Both the position numbers and the translations under genes were made by a program. A DNA stretch of 64,000 bases from Methylotuvimicrobium sp. KM2 (GTDB lineage: Bacteria > Pseudomonadota > Gammaproteobacteria > Methylococcales > Methylomonadaceae): positions 2,232,001 to 2,296,000 of the forward strand of contig NZ_CP150634.1 in NCBI RefSeq assembly GCF_038051925.1. The letters are read 5' to 3'. The notes beneath the pieces were generated by a model. It was not told the origin of the DNA. It was given only the letters and a program-made list of their open reading frames with translations, and did not search any database. Position 1 is the first letter of the stretch. Every line of letters begins with the position of its first letter. Below are positions 44,266 through 56,200 of this stretch, one piece after another.

Positions 44266-44267
44266 GC

Positions 44268-47200
44268 CTAGACAATCACCTGCACATCCTGATCAACATA
44301 CAGTTGATTGTTGCCGAAGTCGTAAACATCGAAGACGACGCCATTGAGCGAGGTCTGTGCCCCCGTAGCCGTCGCGCCAGCAACGTTCAGGGTGTCGTTG
44401 CTTTCGCCTGTGATATACAACTCGTTGTCCGCATCGGTCAGGTTCTCCACGGCAGTGGCTGTCAAGGTCAACGTATTGCCGGCATCACCTGTGCCCAGAT
44501 CGATCTGCTCGATGTTGTGGACATTGTTGGTTGCATCATTGAAGTTCAGGTCGAAGCCGCCATCCAGCTGCAGGATATCAAAGCCATCGCCGCCCTCGAT
44601 CGAAACGAAAGTATTGCCGGTTATCAGGATAAGATCATCACCGGCCCCCGCGTCGAAGGTATCGTTTCCATTGCCGTCGATCAGCACATCGTTGCCATCG
44701 CCGCCGAAGAGCGTGTCATTGCCGGCGCCGCCGCGAATCAGATCGGCGCCGTCACCACCCGTAATGGTGTCGTCGCCGCCATGTCCGTACAGCCGCTCGT
44801 TGTCACCGGTGCCCGTCAGCGTGTTGTTGCCGCCATCACCTTCCATGATGCTGGAGTTGTCCCCCAGCAGGGTGTGCAATACGCTTGCGTCGACGAGGTT
44901 GCCCAGGGAGTCCGAAGCCGTGAGTCCGGCACTATCCGTGGCGGTGATCGTCATCGCATCGAGTACGGCAGCTTGCAGGCCGACATCCAGGCCCAGCAGA
45001 TCTACAGCATTGTCGAACTTGACGGTAGCAAGCAATTCGTTGACGGCAAGATTATCGATGTCGCCACCGCCGACCGCGGTAATGGTCAATATCGAGGAAG
45101 GCGCCACAAGACCGAGCAGCCCCGGATCGTTCACCACGTTGAATTGCAGCCCTAGTTCGGCCGCCAGGGCGCTGGAAGCGATTAGCTGCAATGGAATCAG
45201 ATTCACGTTGAGCACCGGTCTATAGGCAATCGCGACAGAACTGAGATTGCCGTCTGCATCCGCAGCGATGAAATCCTGGCTATTAAGGTCAATCACGGTC
45301 AGCGCCTCGGCACCGATGATACCCAGCAGGCTGAAGTCGTTGGCCTGCACGATGGGCGCCATATTGCCGGGCACAACATGCGGAAGCGTCGCCCCCGTGC
45401 TGTCGAAGACGATTTGCGTACCCGCGGTATCGCCGTCGCCGTCGGCTATCACCGCATCAATCGTTGTTGTCCCGCCAAGCAGGTTGGTGCTTGCCGTGGC
45501 CTCGTCAACGATCAGGTTACCGTTGGCGAGCAGATTGGCGATAATGTCGTAATCCGTCGTCAGTCCCTGGCGCAGGTCGACATTGTTGAAGGTAATGATC
45601 TGGTCGACTTCATCCGAATCGTATCCCCCGGTGAAGTTGCCCGCCGAACTGATGTGGAGCACCGTATTCGTGCCGTCATAGGTAAAGTGCAGGTACCGTA
45701 CCAGATTGCCGGGACCGGTGCCGATTTTGCCTTCGCCCTGCAGCAGATTACCCAGGTCGATGAGATCGCCGCCAGAGGATACCGGCGCGACATTGAAGTC
45801 GGCCACGGTATCGCTGGCGGCAGTGGCCAGACCAGGCGTCCCGCTCTGATCGCCGTTCTCCCACATGAACACATCATTGCCGGTGCCGCCGGTCAGCGTA
45901 TCGTTGCCAGACCCGCCAATCAACACATCATTGCCGTCCCCACCGTCGAGCGCATCGCTGCCGGCGCCGCCGCGCAGAATGTCCGCGCCGGCACCGCCGT
46001 TCAACGTGTCATCGCCGTCGAAGCCATACAGGCGATCGGAGCCGGCCGTGCCTGTCAGGATGTTGCCGCTGTCATCTCCCAACTCCAGATAGGCAGGCGG
46101 GGCATTACCTAACAGGCCGAGGTCAAGTACATTCGTGCTTGATTCCGAACCCGACAATGCCGTGGTATCCGTGGCGGTGATGGTGACGGTTGAAAGCAAT
46201 CCGATGTCTGCCAGACCGGTACTGAAATAGACAGCACCGAGGAACTCATTGAGTTTCTGATTATCGATCGGGCCGCCGCCAAGAGCCGATATCGTGATCT
46301 CGGTTTCAAAATCCAGCAAGCCCAGTCGATTGTTGTTGTCGAAGGTGAGGCCGAGTTCATTGGCCATGGCCAAGCCGCCAGCCACCTCAAATCCAGCACC
46401 CACGGTAATGTTGAGACCGGTGATATTGATGGTGACCGATTCGATATTATTGTTGGCATCCGTAGCCGCAAACAATTGGGTTTGGCTGAAGTCAATCAGG
46501 TTCAAGGCGCTGACACCGAGCAGGTCGAGAAGGCTGTCATCCCCCAGGGTCACTACGGGCGCTTGATCGATTTCAGGTGCAATCAACGGCGTCGCAGAAG
46601 CGCTGTAGGTATATTCCCCGGTATACATATCAATGACGAAGGTCTCGCCCTTGACGGTACGAATCGTCAGATCGTCCGTACCCGAGTCATACGCATAATC
46701 GTAAACCAGCTCGGAATTGCCGCTTTCAACGATGCTTTCCGTAACTGGATCAAACGTCAGGAAATAGCCATCGATGCCGATCTTGGCGACATGGCCGCCA
46801 TCCGCACCGTAAGTCACGCTGATATCGCCTGTAATCGGATCAGCAGTTGGCAGTGAATCAATGTTATAGAGCCTGGGGACATCCGCGATCGGCATGTCAT
46901 CCTCGACGTTGACCGTCAGAGTGCCACTGCCCGAGGCGCCCTCGCTATCGGTAGCGACGACGTCAAAGTCCAGGGCGAGGATATCCTCGGCCCCCTGTAC
47001 CGGATGATCCAGTGGTGCTTGAAGCGTGAACGTATAATCACCCGAAGTGGACACAATCAGCGTCGCAACCGTGGTCGCGTCCGCGGTGCCTGTCAGGGTG
47101 TATGTATTCGTGCCTGCATCGAATGAACCATTCCACACGACGTTTACGCCGCCTGACGCAATCCCGGTAGGGCCGGTCACGGCTAGCGATGCAATCGTGC

Positions 47201-50200
47201 TGTCAGGATCGGTGAACGTCATCGTGCCGTTAACCGCGGTGACATCCGTCGTGTCGACTGGCGTGCCGACAGTATCAGGCGACCCGCCGGCAAGCCCCTC
47301 TTCCGAAACGGATGCGAACGCATCTGCAATTTCAGGCGCCTGGTTGGCCGGCACGTTGTTGGTCACGGCCGTGTCGCTGAAGCTGGCCGCATCGTTGCCG
47401 GCCAGATCCTGGGTCGCCGCCGCATCATCGCCCGCGCTCGGGTCGGTGTAGCTGGCCGTGACAGTGTCGCCGTTGGCTACCGGTGTAGCCAGGTTCAAGG
47501 TGACGGTATCACCGCTGACGGTGACACTGCTGACCGTGACCGGATTGCCGTTGACGTTGACTTCAAAGTCACCCGCTGCCGGCGGATTGGCCCCATCCAG
47601 GGCTTCATCGTAAGTCAGCACGAGGCTGTTGCCATCGGTGCTGGTCTCCGCACTGAGCAGCACCGGTGGGGTGGTGTCAGGCGTGACCGGCACATTGTTG
47701 GTCACCGGGCTATCACTGAAGCTGGCCGCATCGTTGCCGGCCAGATCCTGGGTCGCCGCCGCATCATCGCCCGCGCTCGGGTCGGTGTAGCTGGCGGTGA
47801 CGGTGTCGCCGTTGACTACCGCTGTGCCCAGGTCCAGGGTGACGGTGTCGCCGCTGACCGTGACGCCGGTCACTGCAACCGTGCTGCCATTAACCTCGAT
47901 CGCGAAACTACCGATGGCTGGCGGATTGGCCGCATCCAGGGCTTCATCGTAAGTCAGCACGAGGCTGTTGCCGTCGGTGCTGGTCTCCGCACTGAGCAGC
48001 ACCGGTGGGGTGGTGTCAGGCGTGACCGGCACATTGTTGGTCACCGGGCTATCACTGAAGCTGGCCGCATCGTTGCCGGCCAGATCCTGGGTCGCCGCCG
48101 CATCATCGCCCGCGCTCGGGTCGGTGTAGCTGGCGGTGACGGTGTCGCCGTTGACTACCGCTGTGCCCAGGTCCAGGGTGACGGTGTCGCCGCTGACCGT
48201 GACGCCGGTCACTGCAACCGTGCTGCCATTAACCTCGATCGCGAAACTACCGATGGCTGGCGGATTGGCCGCATCCAGGGCTTCATCATAGGTCAGCACG
48301 AGGCTGCTGCCGTCCGCGCTGGTTGCTGCGCTAAGCAGCACCGGTGGAGTGGTGTCAGGCGTGACCGGCACATTGTTGGTCACCGGGCTATCACTGAAGC
48401 TGGCCGCATCGTTGCCGGCCAGATCCTGGGTCGCCGCCGCATCATCGCCCGCGCTCGGGTCGGTGTAGCTGGCGGTGACGGTGTCGCCGTTGACTACCGC
48501 TGTGCCCAGGTCCAGGGTGACGGTGTCGCCACTAACCGTAACGCCGCTCACTGCAACCGGATTGCCGTTGACGTTGACTTCAAAGTCACCCGCTGCCGGC
48601 GGATTGGCCGCATCCAGGGCTTCATCGTAAGTCAGCACGAGGCTGTTGCCGTCGGTGCTGGTCTCCGCATTGAGCAGCACCGGTGGAGTGGTGTCAGGTA
48701 TGACTGGCACGTTGTTGGCCACAGCCGTATCGCTGAAGCTGGCCGCATCATTGCCGGCCAGATCCTGGGTCGCCGCCGCATCATCACCCGCACTCGGGTC
48801 GGTGTAGCTGGCCGTGACGGTGTCGCCGTTGACTACCGCTGTGCCCAGGTCCAGGGTGACGGTGTCGCCGCTGACCGTGACGCCGGTCACTGCAACCGTG
48901 CTGCCATTAACCTCGATCGCGAAACTACCGATGGCTGGCGGATTGGCCGCATCCAGGGCTTCATCATAGGTCAGCACGAGGCTGCTGCCGTCCGCGCTGG
49001 TTGCTGCGCTAAGCAGCACCGGTGGAGTGGTGTCAGGCGTGACCGGCACATTGTTGGTCACCGGGCTATCACTGAAGCTGGCCGCATCGTTGCCGGCCAG
49101 ATCCTGTGTGGCATTGGCATCATCGCCCGCACTCGGGTCGGTGTAGCTGGCCGTGACAGTGTCGCCGTTGGCTACCGGTGTAGCCAGGTTCAAGGTGACG
49201 GTATCACCGCTGACGGTGACACTGCTGACCGTGACCGGATTGCCGTTGACGTTGACTTCAAAGTCACCCGCTGCCGGCGGATTGGCCCCATCCAGGGCTT
49301 CATCGTAAGTCAGCACGAGGCTGTTGCCATCGGTGCTGGTCTCCGCACTGAGCAGCACCGGTGGGGTGGTGTCAGGTGTAACTGGCACGTTGTTGGCCAC
49401 AGCCGTATCGCTGAAGCTGGCCGCATCGTTGCCGGCCAGATCCTGGGTCGCCGCCGCATCATCGCCCGCGCTCGGGTCGGTGTAGCTGGCGGTGACGGTG
49501 TCGCCGTTGACTACCGCTGTGCCCAGGTCCAGGGTGACGGTGTCGCCGCTGACCGTGACGCCGGTCACTGCAACCGTGCTGCCATTAACCTCGATCGCGA
49601 AACTACCGATGGCTGGCGGATTGGCCGCATCCAGGGCTTCATCGTAAGTCAGCACGAGGCTGCTGCCGTCCGCGCTGGTTGCTGCGCTAAGCAGCACCGG
49701 TGGAGTGGTGTCAGGCGTGACCGGCACATTGTTGGTCACCGGGCTATCACTGAAGCTGGCCGCATCGTTGCCGGCCAGATCCTGGGTCGCCGCCGCATCA
49801 TCGCCCGCGCTCGGGTCGGTGTAGCTGGCGGTGACGGTGTCGCCGTTGACTACCGCTGTGCCCAGGTCCAGGGTGACGGTGTCGCCGCTGACCGTGACGC
49901 CGGTCACTGCAACCGTGCTGCCATTAACCTCGATCGCGAAACTACCGATGGCTGGCGGATTGGCCGCATCCAGGGCTTCATCATAGGTCAGCACGAGGCT
50001 GCTGCCGTCCGCGCTGGTTGCTGCGCTAAGCAGCACCGGTGGAGTGGTGTCAGGCGTGACCGGCACATTGTTGGTCACCGGGCTATCACTGAAGCTGGCC
50101 GCATCGTTGCCGGCCAGATCCTGGGTCGCCGCCGCATCATCGCCCGCGCTCGGGTCGGTGTAGCTGGCGGTGACGGTGTCGCCGTTGACTACCGCTGTGC

Positions 50201-53200
50201 CCAGGTCCAGGGTGACGGTGTCGCCGCTGACCGTGACGCCGGTCACTGCAACCGTGCTGCCATTAACCTCGATCGCGAAACTACCGATGGCTGGCGGATT
50301 GGCCGCATCCAGGGCTTCATCATAGGTCAGCACGAGGCTGCTGCCGTCCGCGCTGGTTGCTGCGCTAAGCAGCACCGGTGGAGTGGTGTCAGGCGTGACC
50401 GGCACATTGTTGGTCACCGGGCTATCACTGAAGCTGGCCGCATCGTTGCCGGCCAGATCCTGGGTCGCCGCCGCATCATCGCCCGCGCTCGGGTCGGTGT
50501 AGCTGGCGGTGACGGTGTCGCCGTTGACTACCGCTGTGCCCAGGTCCAGGGTGACGGTGTCGCCGCTGACCGTGACGCCGGTCACTGCAACCGTGCTGCC
50601 ATTAACCTCGATCGCGAAACTACCGATGGCTGGCGGATTGGCCGCATCCAGGGCTTCATCATAGGTCAGCACGAGGCTGCTGCCGTCCGCGCTGGTTGCT
50701 GCGCTAAGCAGCACCGGTGGAGTGGTGTCAGGCGTGACCGGCACATTGTTGGTCACCGGGCTATCACTGAAGCTGGCCGCATCGTTGCCGGCCAGATCCT
50801 GGGTCGCCGCCGCATCATCGCCCGCGCTCGGGTCGGTGTAGCTGGCGGTGACGGTGTCGCCGTTGACTACCGCTGTGCCCAGGTCCAGGGTGACGGTGTC
50901 GCCGCTGACCGTGACGCCGGTCACTGCAACCGTGCTGCCATTAACCTCGATCGCGAAACTACCGATGGCTGGCGGATTGGCCGCATCCAGGGCTTCATCA
51001 TAGGTCAGCACGAGGCTGCTGCCGTCCGCGCTGGTTGCTGCGCTAAGCAGCACCGGTGGAGTGGTGTCAGGCGTGACCGGCACATTGTTGGTCACCGGGC
51101 TATCACTGAAGCTGGCCGCATCGTTGCCGGCCAGATCCTGGGTCGCCGCCGCATCATCGCCCGCGCTCGGGTCGGTGTAGCTGGCCGTGACAGTGTCGCC
51201 GTTGGCTACCGGTGTAGCCAGGTTCAAGGTGACGGTATCACCGCTGACGGTGACACTGCTGACCGTGACCGGATTGCCGTTGACGTTGACTTCAAAGTCA
51301 CCCGCTGCCGGCGGATTGGCCCCATCCAGGGCTTCATCGTAAGTCAGCACGAGGCTGTTGCCATCGGTGCTGGTCTCCGCACTGAGCAGCACCGGTGGGG
51401 TGGTGTCAGGCGTGACCGGCACATTGTTGGTCACCGGGCTATCACTGAAGCTGGCCGCATCGTTGCCGGCCAGATCCTGGGTCGCCGCCGCATCATCGCC
51501 CGCGCTCGGGTCGGTGTAGCTGGCGGTGACGGTGTCGCCGTTGACTACCGCTGTGCCCAGGTCCAGGGTGACGGTGTCGCCGCTGACCGTGACGCCGGTC
51601 ACTGCAACCGTGCTGCCATTAACCTCGATCGCGAAACTACCGATGGCTGGCGGATTGGCCGCATCCAGGGCTTCATCGTAAGTCAGCACGAGGCTGTTGC
51701 CGTCGGTGCTGGTCTCCGCACTGAGCAGCACCGGTGGGGTGGTGTCAGGCGTGACCGGCACATTGTTGGTCACCGGGCTATCACTGAAGCTGGCCGCATC
51801 GTTGCCGGCCAGATCCTGGGTCGCCGCCGCATCATCGCCCGCGCTCGGGTCGGTGTAGCTGGCGGTGACGGTGTCGCCGTTGACTACCGCTGTGCCCAGG
51901 TCCAGGGTGACGGTGTCGCCGCTGACCGTGACGCCGGTCACTGCAACCGTGCTGCCATTAACCTCGATCGCGAAACTACCGATGGCTGGCGGATTGGCCG
52001 CATCCAGGGCTTCATCATAGGTCAGCACGAGGCTGCTGCCGTCCGCGCTGGTTGCTGCGCTAAGCAGCACCGGTGGAGTGGTGTCAGGCGTGACCGGCAC
52101 ATTGTTGGTCACCGGGCTATCACTGAAGCTGGCCGCATCGTTGCCGGCCAGATCCTGGGTCGCCGCCGCATCATCGCCCGCGCTCGGGTCGGTGTAGCTG
52201 GCGGTGACGGTGTCGCCGTTGACTACCGCTGTGCCCAGGTCCAGGGTGACGGTGTCGCCACTAACCGTAACGCCGCTCACTGCAACCGGATTGCCGTTGA
52301 CGTTGACTTCAAAGTCACCCGCTGCCGGCGGATTGGCCGCATCCAGGGCTTCATCGTAAGTCAGCACGAGGCTGTTGCCGTCGGTGCTGGTCTCCGCATT
52401 GAGCAGCACCGGTGGAGTGGTGTCAGGTATGACTGGCACGTTGTTGGCCACAGCCGTATCGCTGAAGCTGGCCGCATCATTGCCGGCCAGATCCTGGGTC
52501 GCCGCCGCATCATCACCCGCACTCGGGTCGGTGTAGCTGGCCGTGACGGTGTCGCCGTTGACCACCGGTGTAGCCAGGTTCAAGGTGACGGTATCGCCAC
52601 TAACCGTAACGCCGCTCACTGTAACCGGATTGCCGTTGACGTTGACTTCAAAGTCACCCGCTGCCGGTGGATTGGCCGCATCCAGGGCTTCATCGTAAGT
52701 CAGCACGAGGCTGTTGCCATCCGTGCTGGTCTCCGCATTGAGCAAGGTTGGCGCTGTGGTGTCAGGTGTAACCGGTACAGTATTGGTTACCGGGCTGTTA
52801 GTGAAGCTGGCTGCATCATTGCCGGCCAGATCCTGTGTGGCATTGGCATCATCGCCCGCACTCGGGTCGGTGTAGCTGGCCGTGACGGTGTCGCCGTTGG
52901 CTACCGGTGTAGCCAGGTTCAAGGTGACGGTATCGCCACTAACCGTAACGCCGCTCACTGTAACCGGATTGCCGTTGACGTTGACTTCAAAGTCACCCGC
53001 TGCCGGCGGATTGGCCCCATCCAGGGCTTCATCGTAAGTCAGCACGAGGCTGTTGCCGTCGGTGCTGGTCTCCGCATTGAGCAGCACCGGTGGAGTGGTG
53101 TCAGGTATGACTGGCACGTTGTTGGCCACAGCCGTATCGCTGAAGCTGGCCGCATCATTGCCGGCCAGATCCTGGGTCGCCGCCGCATCATCACCCGCAC

Positions 53201-56200
53201 TCGGGTCGGTGTAGCTGGCGCTGACGGTGTCGCCGTTGACTACCGCTGTGCCCAGGTCCAGGGTGACGGTATCGCCGCTGACCGTGACGTTGCTGACCGT
53301 GACCGGGGCGCCGTTGACGTTGACGGCAAAGTCGCCCGGTGCCGGCGGATTGGCCTCATCCAGGGCTTCATCGTAGGTCAGCACCAGGCTGTTGCCGTCG
53401 GCGCTGGTGGCGGCGCTTTGCAGCACCGGCGGCGTGGTGTCGGGTAGCATAATGGCGACCGTGACACTGCCAGTAGCCATACTGCTGTTGCCGGCCGGAT
53501 CGGTGGCGGTGACGGTGATGTCGGTAGTGCCTGCCGGCTGAACCGGTAGGGTGTTGTCGGCCAGGGTCCAGGTGCCGTCGCCATTGTTGGTGGCGGCATA
53601 GTCGATACCGCCCACCGTGACCACGACGGTGGCGGTCGGGTCATCCACCGTGCCGGTCAGCGCCGGGGTGGTGTCGTTAGTGGTCAGGTCAGTGAAGGTG
53701 ACAACCGGCGGTGTCGTATCGCTTCCGCCGGTGCCGATGGTCAGGGAGCCGGTGTCAGTGCCGGTGTTGCCGGCCGGATCGGTGGCAGTGACGGTGATGT
53801 CGATAGTGCCTGCCGGCTGAACCGGTAGGGTGTCGTCGGCCAGGGTCCAGGTGCCGTCGCCATTGTTGGTGGCAGCATAGTCGGTGCCGCCCACCGTGAC
53901 CACGACGGTGGCGGTCGGGTCATCCACGGCGCCGGTCAGCGCCGGGGTGGTGTCGCTGGTGGTCAGCGGATCCAGGGCCACGACCGGTGCCAGCAAGTCG
54001 ACCGTGAAGCCATCGGTGCCGTCCAGGGTATCGCCCGTGCCCGGGTTGCCGGCCAGGTCCGCGAAAGTGCCGTCAGCCACGCTGAGGCTCGGCGCATCGG
54101 CACCGGTCTGGGTGAAGGTCGCGGTCCAGGTATCGGCATCCAGCTGCGTGAAGTCGCTCAGGCTGCCGCCGGCCACGACCACGTCCCCGGCCGCAAAGCC
54201 GGCCACCGCTTCGCTGAACTGGAAGGTCACGGTCGTGGCTTCGCCGGCCGCCAGCGCCAGGTCATCCGCGCTGATGGTCAAAGTTGGCGCCACCAGATCG
54301 GCCGTGAAGCCGTCGCTGCCGTCCAGGGTATCGCCCGTGCCCGGGTTGCCGGCCAGGTCCGCGAAAGTGCCGTCAGCTACGCTGAGGCTCGGCGCTTCGG
54401 CACCGGTCTGGGTGAAGGTGGCGGTCCAGGTATCGGCGTCGACCTGCGTGAAATCGCCGAGGCTGCCGCCGGCCACGACCACGTCGGTTTCTGCAAAGCC
54501 GGCCACGGCTTCGCTGAACTGGAAGGTCACGGTCGTGGCTTCGCCCGCCGCCAGCGCCAGGTCATCCGCGCTGATGGTCAGGGTCGGCGGGGTGATGTCA
54601 GGCACGGTATTGGTCACCGCGGTGCCGGTGAAGCTGGTCGCGTCGTTGCCGGCCAGATCCTGCGTGGCATTGGCGTCGTCGCCCGCGCTCGGGTCGGTGT
54701 AGCTGGCGGTGACGAGGTCGCCGTTGGCCACCGGTGTGCCCAGGCTCAGGATGACTGTGTCGCCGCTGACCGTAACGCCGCTGACCGTGACCGGGCTGCC
54801 GTTGACGTTGACGGCAAAGTCGCCCGGCGCCGGCGGGTTGGCCCCGTCCAGGGCTTCATCGTAGGTCAGCACGAGGCTGCTGCCGTCGGCGCTGGTCGCG
54901 GCGCTGAGCAGGACCGGCGGGGTGGTGTCGGGTAGCGTGGTGTCGACCGTAACGCTGCCGGTAGCCGTACCGCTGTTACCGACGGTATCGGTGACGATCA
55001 CGGTGACCGCATGATCGCCCTCGGCCAGAGGCGGCAGCTTATCGTCAGCCAGGATCCAGGTGCCGTCACCATTATTGGTGGCGGCATAGTCAGTGCCGTC
55101 GACCGTGACCACCACGGTGGCGGTCGGGTCATCGACGGCGCCGGTCAGTGCCGGGGTGGTGTCGTTGGTGGTAAGCGGATCAAGCGTCACACTCGGCGCC
55201 GTGGTGTCGACAACAATAGTATAAGGGGCGCTGGCGCCAGACTCGTTGCCGGCTGCATCGACGTTGGTAGCGGTAAAACTGTGACTGCCTTCGCTTAGCT
55301 CTGCCGGGGTATAGCTCCACATGCCATCGGTATCGGCCGTGGCGGAGCCATTGAGTACGCCATCGACGTAGACATTGACCTTACCGTTGGCCTCGGCGCC
55401 CGAACCGTTCAGCGTTGGCGTGGTGTCGTCAGTCCTGTCACCCGAGGTCATGGTATGGGTTATGCTGCCTGCGTTATCCGTGAAATCGTTAATCGTCGGC
55501 GCAGCTGGAGCGGTGGTGTCCACAATAATGATGTAAGGCTCACTAGGAGGGGACACGTGGCCCGCAGGGTCGGTGGCAGTAACGGTAAGATTATGGCTAC
55601 CATCGACCATCGGCGCCGTTGGGGTAATGCTCCAGGTGCCATCGGCCGCGACCGTGGTGCTGCCAATGGCTGTAGTGCCATCGTACAAAGTAATGGTATC
55701 GCCAGGCGCAGCGTCGCTGCCGCTCACTGTCGGCTGGGCGTCGTCAGTATTACCGCCTTTCGCTATGGGGCCTTGTACGGCACCCATATCATCCGTGATA
55801 CTGTCGATCCCCGCCACATCCGGCGAGGTTGTGTCCGGTGCATCAGGAGCCACTGGAGCCGGGTCGTCTCCATCACCTGCCAGGCCGACCCCAATCCCTA
55901 CCCCACCACCTATAACCGCTAGGGCAGCCGCCGCTGCCAGGCCGTACCCCCCAATGCCCTCGCTCTCGGCAGCACAAGTTAATGATTCAAAGGGGGAAGT
56001 TTCCGCTTGCGGTATATATTGAGCAGACACGACCCCATCACCTGCAACCGCCGAAAGATCAACTCTTAAAAGACCATCACAATCCTCATCCCTTAAGTAA
56101 AGTTCACTATCCCCATCAATGTGATAAAAATTAGCAATACGGATCGTTTCCTTACCCATATCAACGATCAGATCTGCGCCCTCGAGAATAAAAGACTTAA

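Noticed and set aside
44259..46112. Long plus-strand ORFs (up to 298 codons) opposite the adhesin C-terminus, and others at 53884-54702
   Set aside because: They arise from GC-rich codon bias of the minus-strand gene; they have no start signals or recognisable domains.
47341..53440. Regularly spaced repeats resembling a CRISPR or satellite array
   Set aside because: The 339-bp period is exactly 113 codons of the adhesin reading frame with no spacer-like unique segments, so it is a protein repeat array.
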